A DNA stretch of 64,000 nucleotides from Maribacter sp. MJ134 (GTDB taxonomy: Bacteria; Bacteroidota; Bacteroidia; Flavobacteriales; Flavobacteriaceae): the NCBI RefSeq assembly GCF_003970695.1, contig NZ_CP034570.1, positions 1,426,001 through 1,490,000 on the forward strand. The letters run 5' to 3'. Position numbers and translations under genes: made by a program. Of this stretch, positions 46,201 through 54,751 are shown piece by piece; positions within the stretch are counted from its first letter, which is position 1, and the number at the start of each line of letters is the position of its first letter. Below the pieces are notes generated by a model that saw only the letters and a program-made list of their open reading frames with translations, was not told where the DNA came from and searched no databases.

Positions 46201-49200
46201 CCACCACCATAAAGGCCGAGTGGTCGTTCGACAACGTCAACTATTCCGAGGCCCCCGACGAGCTTCCCGTAACGGTAGAGGCCACGACGGGAGACGACTT
46301 CTACATCAGTATGGTACCCAACGGGGTCGAGTTCACCGTTTCATACCAGGGAACAGACCTCTACACCGGACAACAGGACTACTTCTTGGAGAACGTCGAT
46401 ACGGCGGATTCGGGAGACTACGTCATAACATCGGTACAAGGTTGCTCCACAACTCTCACGTTGAACGTTACCGACGTGGTCTGTGATGCCACCACCATAA
46501 AGGCCGAGTGGTCGTTCGACAACGTCAACTATTCCGAGGCCCCCGACGAGCTTCCCGTAACGGTAGAGGCCACGACGGGAGACGACTTCTACATCAGTAT
46601 GGTACCCAACGGGGTCGAGTTCACCGTTTCATACCAGGGAACAGACCTCTACACCGGACAACAGGACTACTTCTTGGAGAACGTCGATACGGCGGATTCG
46701 GGAGACTACGTCATAACATCGGTACAAGGTTGCTCCACAACTCTCACGTTGAACGTTACCGACGTGGTCTGTGATGCCACCACCATAAAGGCCGAGTGGT
46801 CGTTCGACAACGTCAACTATTCCGAGGCCCCCGACGAGCTTCCCGTAACGGTAGAGGCCACGACGGGAGACGACTTCTACATCAGTATGGTACCCAACGG
46901 GGTCGAGTTCACCGTTTCATACCAGGGAACAGACCTCTACACCGGACAACAGGACTACTTCTTGGAGAACGTCGATACGGCGGATTCGGGAGACTACGTC
47001 ATAACATCGGTACAAGGTTGCTCCACAACTCTCACGTTGAACGTTACCGACGTGGTCTGTGATGCCACCACCATAAAGGCCGAGTGGTCGTTCGACAACG
47101 TCAACTATTCCGAGGCCCCCGACGAGCTTCCCGTAACGGTAGAGGCCACGACGGGAGACGACTTCTACATCAGTATGGTACCCAACGGGGTCGAGTTCAC
47201 CGTTTCATACCAGGGAACAGACCTCTACACCGGACAACAGGACTACTTCTTGGAGAACGTCGATACGGCGGATTCGGGAGACTACGTCATAACATCGGTA
47301 CAAGGTTGCTCCACAACTCTCACGTTGAACGTTACCGACGTGGTCTGTGATGCCACCACCATAAAGGCCGAGTGGTCGTTCGACAACGTCAACTATTCCG
47401 AGGCCCCCGACGAGCTTCCCGTAACGGTAGAGGCCACGACGGGAGACGACTTCTACATCAGTATGGTACCCAACGGGGTCGAGTTCACCGTTTCATACCA
47501 GGGAACAGACCTCTACACCGGACAACAGGACTACTTCTTGGAGAACGTCGATACGGCGGATTCGGGAGACTACGTCATAACATCGGTACAAGGTTGCTCC
47601 ACAACTCTCACGTTGAACGTTACCGACGTGGTCTGTGATGCCACCACCATAAAGGCCGAGTGGTCGTTCGACAACGTCAACTATTCCGAGGCCCCCGACG
47701 AGCTTCCCGTAACGGTAGAGGCCACGACGGGAGACGACTTCTACATCAGTATGGTACCCAACGGGGTCGAGTTCACCGTTTCATACCAGGGAACAGACCT
47801 CTACACCGGACAACAGGACTACTTCTTGGAGAACGTCGATACGGCGGATTCGGGAGACTACGTCATAACATCGGTACAAGGTTGCTCCACAACTCTCACG
47901 TTGAACGTTACCGACGTGGTCTGTGATGCCACCACCATAAAGGCCGAGTGGTCGTTCGACAACGTCAACTATTCCGAGGCCCCCGACGAGCTTCCCGTAA
48001 CGGTAGAGGCCACGACGGGAGACGACTTCTACATCAGTATGGTACCCAACGGGGTCGAGTTCACCGTTTCATACCAGGGAACAGACCTCTACACCGGACA
48101 ACAGGACTACTTCTTGGAGAACGTCGATACGGCGGATTCGGGAGACTACGTCATAACATCGGTACAAGGTTGCTCCACAACTCTCACGTTGAACGTTACC
48201 GACGTGGTCTGTGATGCCACCACCATAAAGGCCGAGTGGTCGTTCGACAACGTCAACTATTCCGAGGCCCCCGACGAGCTTCCCGTAACGGTAGAGGCCA
48301 CGACGGGAGACGACTTCTACATCAGTATGGTACCCAACGGGGTCGAGTTCACCGTTTCATACCAGGGAACAGACCTCTACACCGGACAACAGGACTACTT
48401 CTTGGAGAACGTCGATACGGCGGATTCGGGAGACTACGTCATAACATCGGTACAAGGTTGCTCCACAACTCTCACGTTGAACGTAAATTGTTTAAGTGGG
48501 CCATTTACACCAGAATACATTCTAAATGGTGTAGCATCTAATGGTGAGAACGCCATAACTATTAATGAAGGGGTTTCTTTGCTATTATCAACAGTCGAAG
48601 ACAATGTAAGTTTCACAATAACTGACCCATTCGGTACTATTAACAATGGTGATCTTGATTTGGGAAATACAGTTATCAACCAATCTGGCCAATACACTTT
48701 TATATCAATTGAAGGATGCAGTGCAATTTTAGAAGTAAATATTGTTGATCCGTGTCCGCTAGGAAGTTTCACCGCACAGTACACGGTCGGCGGGAACCAG
48801 GGCAGCGGTCAAGAAAGCATCTCCGTTGAGGAAGGTACATCCGTAGTACTGGATATCGTTCAGCAGGACGTCGCATATACTATCCAGGCTCCGGACGGCG
48901 CAGTGACCAACGGTGTCTTGGACTTGGGCGCGATAACCTTGGAACAACAAGGACTTTACACCTATCTCTCCGAAAATGGATGTGAGACAACTTTGTCCAT
49001 AACCGTAACTGAAATCATTGATCCGTGTCCGCAGGGAAGTTTCACCGCACAGTACACGGTCGGCGGGAACCAGGGCAGCGGTCAAGAAAGCATCTCCGTC
49101 GAGGAAGGCACATCCGTAGTACTGGATATCGTTCAGCAGGACATCGCATATACTATCCAGGCTCCGGACGGCGCAGTGATCAACGGTGTCTTGGACTTGG

Positions 49201-50384
49201 GCGCGATAACCTTGGAACAACAAGGACTTTACACCTATCTTTCCGAAAATGGATGTGAGACAACTTTGTCCATAACCGTAACTGAAATCATTGATCCGTG
49301 TCCGCAGGGAAGTTTCACCGCACAGTACACGGTCGGCGGGAACCAGGGCAGCGGTCAAGAAAGCATCTCCGTCGAGGAAGGCACATCCGTAGTACTGGAT
49401 ATCGTTCAGCAGGACATCGCATATACTATCCAGGCTCCGGACGGCGCAGTGATCAACGGTGTCTTGGACTTGGGCGCGATAACCTTGGAACAACAAGGAC
49501 TTTACACCTATCTTTCCGAAAATGGATGTGAGACAACTTTGTCCATAACCGTAACTGAAATCATTGATCCGTGTCCGCAGGGAAGTTTCACCGCACAGTA
49601 CACGGTCGGCGGGAACCAGGGCAGCGGTCAAGAAAGCATCTCCGTCGAGGAAGGCACATCCGTAGTACTGGATATCGTTCAGCAGGACATCGCATATACT
49701 ATCCAGGCTCCGGACGGCGCAGTGATCAACGGTGTCTTGGACTTGGGCGCGATAACCTTGGAACAACAAGGACTTTACACCTATCTTTCCGAAAATGGAT
49801 GTGAGACAACTTTGTCCATAACCGTAACCATAAGTAATGAACCATTATCCTGCGCTGTTTTTACTCCCACTTATACAATTGATGGGGTCCAAGAGAGCGG
49901 GAATTCATCAATTACGATAAATGAAGGTGCTACATTACAATTAGGAATAAGTGATGAGAACTTTCAATATACCATCACCCAACCTAACGAAAGTATCACT
50001 ATTGGAGTTTTGAATATTTCAAATATTACTATGGAGCAAGCTGGCACTTACATCTTTAATTCAGAGAATGGTTGTGTTCAACAGATTATAGTCAATGTTG
50101 AACCCATGGAAGAACAAACGTCAATTGATGCTGTAATAATCTATCCAAACCCTATATATGACGGAAACGTACGATTTATTCTAAATGATTTTATGGATGA
50201 AATGGTAATGATAAGATTCTACGATATATATGGTAAAATGGTAATAAGTAATATTTTCCAAAAAAATCATGCCCAAGAAGTAACTGTAGAAGTTGGAAGT
50301 CTAAGTGTTGGCACCTATATTGTAGAAATTACTAGAGGTGAAAATAATGACAGTACCGTAAAGAAAATTCTTAAGTTGAGATAA
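43251..50384 (+). CDS. Giant T9SS-secreted galactose oxidase-like protein with LamG and Ig-like repeat arrays
   Basis: A 2377-residue secreted protein. Signal peptide 1-25 (ends LKAQ). Residues about 30-515 form a galactose-oxidase (AA5, copper-radical) kelch and E-set module with all key residues in context: C102 (HDMFCPGI) and Y146 (RGYQ) for the Cys-Tyr cofactor, W164 (GGSWS) as stacking Trp, R314 (ERTMH) matching the sugar-binding Arg, Y370/H371 (RTYHS) and H456 (VTHS) as copper ligands. A LamG/concanavalin-like domain follows (about 521-757), then Ig-like units: eight identical 96-residue repeats (from 980), one divergent unit, four 91-residue repeats (from 1833), one more divergent unit, and a type A T9SS sorting domain (about 2291-2377). 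The likely role is oxidation of galactose-type alcohols on a cell-bound polymer. A terminator follows. Confidence 0.88.
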   Translation: MMKNNFFSYYIILLMFFSGIILKAQNQATQGEWSPIINMGIVPVAAANLPDGTLITWSSKFPDTYTEVGDGMTYTAIFDPALGPHGQALPFTQTTTNHDMFCPGINNLPDGRILAAGGTSSERTTIYDPETQIWSRAADMNIPRGYQGNVTLSDGSVFTVGGSWSDMNLPSTNGGKNAELYTPETGWISLPGIQGDNLYNSNDASQESQGIYRLDNHVWLWESSNRELFKIGPGEIMQRIDVTGNGSMTDVGQRGNDTYSIKGTTVMFDIDKVFKVGGSESYASNTPAKDNSYIIDISTSVPSVIQTPNMANERTMHNSTVLPNGQILITGGLDQAVVFSDVGAELGAELFDPSTNSWSQMAGMASPRTYHSVSILLTDGRVFVGGGGLCDPTPGCVNHPDAEIFSPPYLFNPNGTLATRPTISAPETSDYLTDISVIGSPGISEFSLVRFSAVTHSTNNEQRRIPVSFTSIGNDYTVSIPDRNLLPPGYYMLFAMDANGVPSMAETIRIGDAIPLQSNPNLVMHLEFEETSGSVAFDSSGNSNDGAVIFVDNNTATKIPSTDNWTTDGLFGNAIEFDGREFQSNTIIDIPYDSTFSEIEESVTVMAWVNRDDIDYNVSILSHDYPSLFFGFHNNLYKWAFQTSNGVMDCYSGYTPIGQWVHIAATYDGNIARLFANGNEICTRNISGTINLEPNTPNFSSFTASGFYEHRPVGNQILIDNNYNESGVTDEIDGRIDELKVYNTALGPQEIKAFYDLGVGLQGVQNCPTGTITAEYRIGNGSWNTGNNINVPEGSEVYIRAIANGEYFATTTEIDGNTFSSVSDFNQTNGYRISTGTKNGDNDGFVSSDDNGQYVLTTATGCMTVVNLNVVGNCDANDTPVTAEWSFDGGNTWNSGTEGDNIAITTIVGQDVRLSLLPNNIDGDPNNPLLLFDVVLPNGSIVNDLTNLELNNIQTNESGIYILESSEGCAITIDLTIETVVCDATTIKAEWSFDNVNYSEAPDELPVTVEATTGDDFYISMVPNGVEFTVSYQGTDLYTGQQDYFLENVDTADSGDYVITSVQGCSTTLTLNVTDVVCDATTIKAEWSFDNVNYSEAPDELPVTVEATTGDDFYISMVPNGVEFTVSYQGTDLYTGQQDYFLENVDTADSGDYVITSVQGCSTTLTLNVTDVVCDATTIKAEWSFDNVNYSEAPDELPVTVEATTGDDFYISMVPNGVEFTVSYQGTDLYTGQQDYFLENVDTADSGDYVITSVQGCSTTLTLNVTDVVCDATTIKAEWSFDNVNYSEAPDELPVTVEATTGDDFYISMVPNGVEFTVSYQGTDLYTGQQDYFLENVDTADSGDYVITSVQGCSTTLTLNVTDVVCDATTIKAEWSFDNVNYSEAPDELPVTVEATTGDDFYISMVPNGVEFTVSYQGTDLYTGQQDYFLENVDTADSGDYVITSVQGCSTTLTLNVTDVVCDATTIKAEWSFDNVNYSEAPDELPVTVEATTGDDFYISMVPNGVEFTVSYQGTDLYTGQQDYFLENVDTADSGDYVITSVQGCSTTLTLNVTDVVCDATTIKAEWSFDNVNYSEAPDELPVTVEATTGDDFYISMVPNGVEFTVSYQGTDLYTGQQDYFLENVDTADSGDYVITSVQGCSTTLTLNVTDVVCDATTIKAEWSFDNVNYSEAPDELPVTVEATTGDDFYISMVPNGVEFTVSYQGTDLYTGQQDYFLENVDTADSGDYVITSVQGCSTTLTLNVNCLSGPFTPEYILNGVASNGENAITINEGVSLLLSTVEDNVSFTITDPFGTINNGDLDLGNTVINQSGQYTFISIEGCSAILEVNIVDPCPLGSFTAQYTVGGNQGSGQESISVEEGTSVVLDIVQQDVAYTIQAPDGAVTNGVLDLGAITLEQQGLYTYLSENGCETTLSITVTEIIDPCPQGSFTAQYTVGGNQGSGQESISVEEGTSVVLDIVQQDIAYTIQAPDGAVINGVLDLGAITLEQQGLYTYLSENGCETTLSITVTEIIDPCPQGSFTAQYTVGGNQGSGQESISVEEGTSVVLDIVQQDIAYTIQAPDGAVINGVLDLGAITLEQQGLYTYLSENGCETTLSITVTEIIDPCPQGSFTAQYTVGGNQGSGQESISVEEGTSVVLDIVQQDIAYTIQAPDGAVINGVLDLGAITLEQQGLYTYLSENGCETTLSITVTISNEPLSCAVFTPTYTIDGVQESGNSSITINEGATLQLGISDENFQYTITQPNESITIGVLNISNITMEQAGTYIFNSENGCVQQIIVNVEPMEEQTSIDAVIIYPNPIYDGNVRFILNDFMDEMVMIRFYDIYGKMVISNIFQKNHAQEVTVEVGSLSVGTYIVEITRGENNDSTVKKILKLR
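46188..48484 (+). repeat. Eight tandem 288-bp repeats, apparently identical
   Basis: Units start at 46188, 46476, 46764, 47052, 47340, 47628, 47916 and 48204; the last one loses its final seven bases. Each encodes a 96-residue Ig-like domain (VVCDATTIKAEWSFD ... TLTLNVTD). I saw no base difference between the copies. One unit has 157 G or C in 288 bases (about 54%), clearly higher than the AT-rich coding sequence before and after, and uses GC-ending codons (GCC, GAC, GTC) avoided in the neighbours. Confidence 0.95.
48747..49828 (+). repeat. Four tandem 273-bp repeats
   Basis: Units start at 48747, 49020, 49293 and 49566, each coding a 91-residue Ig-like domain (DPCPxGSFTAQYTVGG ... TTLSITVTEII). 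Copies 2-4 appear the same; copy 1 differs at a few positions, including L for Q, V for I and T for I in the protein. Copy 4 breaks off after the strand ITVT. This array is also richer in G and C than the flanks. Confidence 0.93.
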
Positions 50385-50408
50385 AACTTTCAATTTGATA
50401 ACCTTGAT

Positions 50409-50446
50409 AAAAAGTCTCTTCCTAAGTTAAAAAGAAGAGACTTTTT
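50409..50446 (+). terminator. Terminator after the galactose-oxidase-like gene
   Basis: AAAAAGTCTCTT (50409-50420) and AAGAGACTTTTT (50435-50446) form a perfect 12-base-pair stem with a 14-base loop and a T-run at the 3' side, 25 bases after the stop. It separates the giant gene from the sugar-nucleotide genes. Confidence 0.82.
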
Positions 50447-50559
50447 AAATAGCTTTATTTAAATGTAATTTGATATTATGGGTTTAACCAAATTCAATAG
50501 CCGGATAACTGATTAGATTTAAGAAAATCAACTCAGAAATTATTAAAATAAATTATTTT

Positions 50560-51591
50560 ATGAAGATTTTGGTCACGGGTGCTGCCGGTTTTATAGGATT
50601 TTACGTTTCAAAGTTGCTATTGGAGAAAGGACATAGTGTAGTAGGTTTAGACAACATCAATAATTACTATGATATTAAACTAAAGTATGCGAGATTACTT
50701 GAACTTGGAATTAGCAAAGACCAAGCAGAAGTTTATAATAGCCTCTGTTTAGGAAATAAGTATAAAAATTTAAAATTTATACGTACTAGTATAGAAGACC
50801 GCAGTGTTCTCCCATCCTTATTCAAAACTGAAAATTTTGACATCGTTTGTAATCTAGCGGCACAAGCAGGCGTAAGATATAGTCTGGAAAATCCAGAAGC
50901 TTACATCGACAGTAATATTGTAGGGTTTCTTAATATTTTAGAATGTTGCCGTAATTTCGATATCAAACACTTGGTATATGCAAGTAGTTCTAGTGTTTAT
51001 GGGTCTAATATCAAAATACCATTCGAGACTTCGGATAAAGTAGATCAACCAGTAAGTCTTTATGCTGCCACTAAAAAAAGTAACGAATTAATGGCATATT
51101 CCTATAGTTATCTTTATAATTTTAGGACAACAGGGTTACGCTTTTTTACTGTTTATGGCCCTTGGGGAAGACCAGATATGGCAATGTTTTTATTTACAAA
51201 GGCAATTCTCAATAAAAAACCCATCAAAGTTTTTAATAATGGAAATCTTGAAAGGGACTTTACCTATATAGATGATATATGTGAAGGTGTTATTCGTATT
51301 ATTGAAACTCAGGCTGATGAAAATTTAACAAAAAAGAGTTTATATAACATATATAATATTGGCAATAATAAATCAGTTAAGCTAATGACCTTCATTAATG
51401 CAATTGAGGAAACTCTTGGAATAAAAGCTAAAAAAGAAATGCTACCAATGCAACCTGGAGATGTGTTAAAAACTTGGGCTAATGTAGAAGATTTAATAAG
51501 AGATTTTGACTATCAACCAAAAACTTCTATAACAGAGGGTGTTGAAAAATTCGTTCAATGGTTCAAAACCTTCTATAAAGTAGAGTGTTAA
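50560..51591 (+). CDS. UDP-glucuronate 4-epimerase-like SDR
   Basis: A 343-residue extended SDR. It has the NAD motif GAAGFIGFY at the N-terminus, NLAAQAGVRYSLENPEAYIDSN, catalytic Y168 and K172 (YAATK), and TVYGPWGRPDMA, the signature of UDP-GlcA 4-epimerases such as WbnF. It should interconvert UDP-GlcA and UDP-GalA, using the UDP-GlcA made by the Ugd homologue encoded at 53403. It is the first gene of the sugar-nucleotide block. Confidence 0.85.
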   Translation: MKILVTGAAGFIGFYVSKLLLEKGHSVVGLDNINNYYDIKLKYARLLELGISKDQAEVYNSLCLGNKYKNLKFIRTSIEDRSVLPSLFKTENFDIVCNLAAQAGVRYSLENPEAYIDSNIVGFLNILECCRNFDIKHLVYASSSSVYGSNIKIPFETSDKVDQPVSLYAATKKSNELMAYSYSYLYNFRTTGLRFFTVYGPWGRPDMAMFLFTKAILNKKPIKVFNNGNLERDFTYIDDICEGVIRIIETQADENLTKKSLYNIYNIGNNKSVKLMTFINAIEETLGIKAKKEMLPMQPGDVLKTWANVEDLIRDFDYQPKTSITEGVEKFVQWFKTFYKVEC

Positions 51592-51825
51592 TTACAATCA
51601 AATTTTGATGGTTGCTAAATTTCGTGTATTTCCAAAATTAAATTAGTTATTTCTCTAAACTAGGATATTAAAAGTAATGCGAAAAGTACTGATGGGTTTT
51701 TTACTTTTGCAATAAAAAATATCTAGAATAAACCTATAGTTATTCCCCTTCAAAAGTGCTTAAAAATATATTCATCGGAATAAGGTTAACTTTCATATAA
51801 TAAGTTATAGGTTTTTAAGTTTTAT

Positions 51826-51857
51826 TTGACAACTTCGTAGCCTAAAAAATAATTTTG
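51826..51857 (+). promoter_or_regulatory. Candidate promoter at the WbpP-like epimerase gene
   Basis: TTG (51826-51828), 21 bases, then TAATTTTG (51850-51857) fits the flavobacterial promoter consensus. The -7 box directly touches the ATG at 51858, so the transcript would be leaderless or start at the in-frame TTG at 51864. The match may therefore be chance. Confidence 0.3.
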
Positions 51858-52850
51858 ATGAATTTGTATAATTTAAATCCAAAATATAGAATCTTAGTAA
51901 CCGGTGGGGCTGGTTTTATAGGTTCCAATTTATGTGAATCTTTACTTGCTAACGGCAATACCGTAGTCTGTTTGGATAATTTTGCAACAGGAAAAAAAAG
52001 CAATGTTACTCCATTTTTATCAAACAAAAAATTTACCTTAATCGATGGAGATATCAGAAACTTATCCGACTGTCACAAAGCTTGTGAGAAAGTCGACTAT
52101 GTTTTACATCAAGCAGCCTTAGGGTCTGTTCCAAGGTCAATGAACGACCCAATAACTAGTAATGATGTTAATGTTACAGGATTTTTGAATATGTTAGTCG
52201 CCGCTAGAGACGCAAAGGTTAAAAGATTTGTTTATGCAGCCAGTTCCTCAACTTACGGGGATTCGAAAAACATGCCTAAGATAGAAGACGTTATTGGAAA
52301 ACCTTTATCTCCATATGCAATCACTAAATATGTTAATGAACTTTATGCGGATGTATTCAGTAAAACATATGGATTAGAAACAATAGGCTTACGCTACTTT
52401 AATGTTTTTGGACGAAGACAAGATCCAGCCGGAGCATATGCCGCGGTAATTCCTAAATTTGTTATGCAATTAATGAATCATGAGTCACCACACGTTAATG
52501 GTGATGGTAGCTTTTCTAGGGATTTCACTTATATTGATAACGTTATACAAATGAATATAAAATCATTAGTTACAAACAATACTTTGGCCGTGAATACAGT
52601 GTACAATGTTGCATATGGAAAACGAACTTCTTTAAATGAACTTCTAGATTTACTAAAAGAATATTTGACTGAATTTGATTTAAAAATTGGTTCTGTAAAA
52701 ACCACGTACGGCCCTATAAGAAAAGGAGATGTACCCCATTCACTTGCCTCTATTGAAAAAGCAAAGGAGTTGGTTGGTTATAATCCAGAGTATAATATTA
52801 GAGAAGGATTAAGAGAAGCCGTTCAATGGTACTGGAATAATTTAAAATGA
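51858..52850 (+). CDS. UDP-N-acetylglucosamine 4-epimerase (WbpP/TviC-like)
   Basis: A 330-residue extended SDR with GGAGFIGSNL, HQAALGSVPRSMNDPITSNDVN, catalytic Y153 and K157 (YAITK), and YFNVFGRRQDPAGAYAAVIPKF. This matches WbpP and TviC, which convert UDP-GlcNAc(A) to UDP-GalNAc(A). With the WbpO-like dehydrogenase encoded at 54752 it would supply UDP-GalNAcA. I start at the ATG at 51858; the adjacent upstream TTG is less likely. It overlaps the acyltransferase gene by four bases (ATGA). Confidence 0.87.
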   Translation: MNLYNLNPKYRILVTGGAGFIGSNLCESLLANGNTVVCLDNFATGKKSNVTPFLSNKKFTLIDGDIRNLSDCHKACEKVDYVLHQAALGSVPRSMNDPITSNDVNVTGFLNMLVAARDAKVKRFVYAASSSTYGDSKNMPKIEDVIGKPLSPYAITKYVNELYADVFSKTYGLETIGLRYFNVFGRRQDPAGAYAAVIPKFVMQLMNHESPHVNGDGSFSRDFTYIDNVIQMNIKSLVTNNTLAVNTVYNVAYGKRTSLNELLDLLKEYLTEFDLKIGSVKTTYGPIRKGDVPHSLASIEKAKELVGYNPEYNIREGLREAVQWYWNNLK

Positions 52851-53398
52851 TGCCGAAAATAATAGAAAGCGATCTGTTCCGTTATATTGGTGCTATTAAT
52901 AATAAAGCGTTTAGGAAAGCCTTAAAAATACCAGGATTCAAATGTACATATGCTCTCAAAAAAATACAGAATTCTAAAAGAATTGGTTTTTACGATATTT
53001 ACTACAGGATAAAATATCTTAAATATTTACATGAATATAGGTTTCAAATACCTAATTATGCTCTTACAGGAAAAGATTTTTACATATCGCATTTTGGTAA
53101 TATTGTTATCAATGGTAAAGCGAAAATTGGGAAATGGTGTAATGTTTCCCAGGGCGTTACTATTGCCGAAACTAATAGAGGTGTAAAAAAAGGAGCTCCA
53201 ATTATATGTGATAAAGTCTGGATTGGTCCGAATAGTGTTATTGTAGGAAAAGTAGTTATTGGGAGCAACGTGCTAATTGCACCGCTAACTTATGTGAACA
53301 TTGATATACCTGATAATTCTATTGTTATGGGGAATCCTTGTAAAATAGTTACAAAACTAAATGCAATTGAAAATTATATAAATAATATTCTTAATTAG
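52847..53398 (+). CDS. Serine acetyltransferase-like hexapeptide O-acyltransferase
   Basis: A 183-residue left-handed beta-helix protein related to CysE and capsule acetyltransferases. The hexapeptide repeats run from about 85 to 165 (FGNIVINGKAKIGKWCNVSQGVTIAE ... KVWIGPNSVIVGKVVIGSNVLIAPLTYVN). The usual DH motif of serine acetyltransferase is not seen, and its place in the locus suggests acetylation of a sugar of the exopolysaccharide. It starts within the stop of the upstream epimerase and ends four bases before ugd. Confidence 0.78.
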   Translation: MMPKIIESDLFRYIGAINNKAFRKALKIPGFKCTYALKKIQNSKRIGFYDIYYRIKYLKYLHEYRFQIPNYALTGKDFYISHFGNIVINGKAKIGKWCNVSQGVTIAETNRGVKKGAPIICDKVWIGPNSVIVGKVVIGSNVLIAPLTYVNIDIPDNSIVMGNPCKIVTKLNAIENYINNILN

Positions 53399-53402
53399 AA
53401 TT

Positions 53403-54734
53403 ATGAATTTAACTGTTATAGGTACTGGATACGTCGGTCTGGTAAGTGGAACTTGCTTTGCTGAAATGGGCAACACCGTTACATGTATAGATGTTGACAA
53501 CAATAAGATACTAAATCTCCAAAAAGGTATAATCCCAATTTATGAACCAGGTCTAGAAGCTATGGTAAAACGTAATTTTCAAAATAAAACGTTACGTTTT
53601 AGCACTAATCTCTCTAAGCATCTGGAAAAATGCGATATTGCTTTTATTGCTGTTGGGACACCTATGGGCGATGATGGTTCCGCAGATCTCAAATATGTCT
53701 TACAAGTAGCTAAGGAGATAGGCTCTAATATGACTCAACCCTTAATCATAGTAGACAAGTCTACTGTACCTGTGGGAACCGCTGACAAAGTTAGAAATAC
53801 AATACAGTCCCAACTTAACAGGAGAAAGCTAAACATATCATTTGATGTCGTCTCCAATCCTGAATTTTTAAAAGAAGGAGATGCTATTAATGATTTTATG
53901 AAACCTGATCGCGTAGTAATAGGTTCGGATAATGAAGAGACTAAAGACAAAATGAGAGCGCTTTACGCACCTTTTTTTAGAAGTAGCGTGGACCGTCTAA
54001 TAACGATGGATGTTCGTTCAGCAGAAATGACCAAATATGTGGCTAATGCTATGTTGGCTACTAAAATTTCTTTTATGAATGAAATTGCCAATATATGTGA
54101 ATTAGTTGGAGCAGATGTTAATAAAGTACGTATTGGGATTGGCTCGGATAGTAGAATCGGGTACAGTTTTATTTATCCGGGAAGTGGCTATGGAGGTTCA
54201 TGCTTTCCGAAAGACGTAAAAGCCCTTAAAAAAACAGCTGAGGAACATGGTTACGAAGCCAAATTAATAAAGTCCGTAGAAGATGTGAACAACAAACAAA
54301 AGTTTGTCATTTCGAATAAAGTTATAAATAAGTTTGGTGAAAATCTAAATGAAAAAACCTTCGCCGTATGGGGCTTAGCCTTCAAGCCAGAAACTGATGA
54401 TATGCGAGAGGCACCAGCGATTTATGTAATAAAAGAATTGATAAAAAGAGGCGCTAAAATTCAGGCCTATGATCCTAAAGCAATGGAAGAAGCCCAATCC
54501 TTCTATTTAAAAGATGTAAAAGGAATTACCTATTTCAATTCTAAATACGAAACATTACAAAATGCGGATGCAATGATTCTGTTAACCGAATGGAAAGAAT
54601 TCAGGTCTCCGGATTTTGAAGAACTCAAAACTCAATTAAATCAACCCGTCGTTTTTGATGGTAGAAATCAATATAATTTTGAACGTATGAAAAACCTAGG
54701 TTTCGAATACTATCAAATTGGAAAAAATAATTAG
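53403..54734 (+). CDS. ugd: UDP-glucose 6-dehydrogenase
   Basis: A 443-residue enzyme oxidising UDP-glucose to UDP-glucuronate with two NAD. Visible are the N-terminal Rossmann motif [31 protein letters not shown], the catalytic Cys267 in YGGSCFPKD, and the C-terminal domain [19 protein letters not shown]. It feeds the UDP-GlcA 4-epimerase in the same block. Confidence 0.93.
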   Translation: MNLTVIGTGYVGLVSGTCFAEMGNTVTCIDVDNNKILNLQKGIIPIYEPGLEAMVKRNFQNKTLRFSTNLSKHLEKCDIAFIAVGTPMGDDGSADLKYVLQVAKEIGSNMTQPLIIVDKSTVPVGTADKVRNTIQSQLNRRKLNISFDVVSNPEFLKEGDAINDFMKPDRVVIGSDNEETKDKMRALYAPFFRSSVDRLITMDVRSAEMTKYVANAMLATKISFMNEIANICELVGADVNKVRIGIGSDSRIGYSFIYPGSGYGGSCFPKDVKALKKTAEEHGYEAKLIKSVEDVNNKQKFVISNKVINKFGENLNEKTFAVWGLAFKPETDDMREAPAIYVIKELIKRGAKIQAYDPKAMEEAQSFYLKDVKGITYFNSKYETLQNADAMILLTEWKEFRSPDFEELKTQLNQPVVFDGRNQYNFERMKNLGFEYYQIGKNN

Positions 54735-54751
54735 TATCTAAAATTCTAAAT

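Noticed and set aside
46220..48541. A ladder of identical 88-residue open frames (and one of 101 residues) on the plus strand
   Set aside because: They are the second reading frame of the 288-bp repeats of the giant gene and repeat at the same period; their arginine-rich composition is an out-of-frame artefact.
48759..49769. A 336-residue open frame on the minus strand
   Set aside because: It is antisense to the 273-bp repeats, and its own repeats simply mirror them; the sense frame is continuous with a T9SS protein.
46188..49828. CRISPR-like regular repeats
   Set aside because: Units are 288 and 273 bases, directly adjacent without unique spacers, and code in frame for Ig-like domains.
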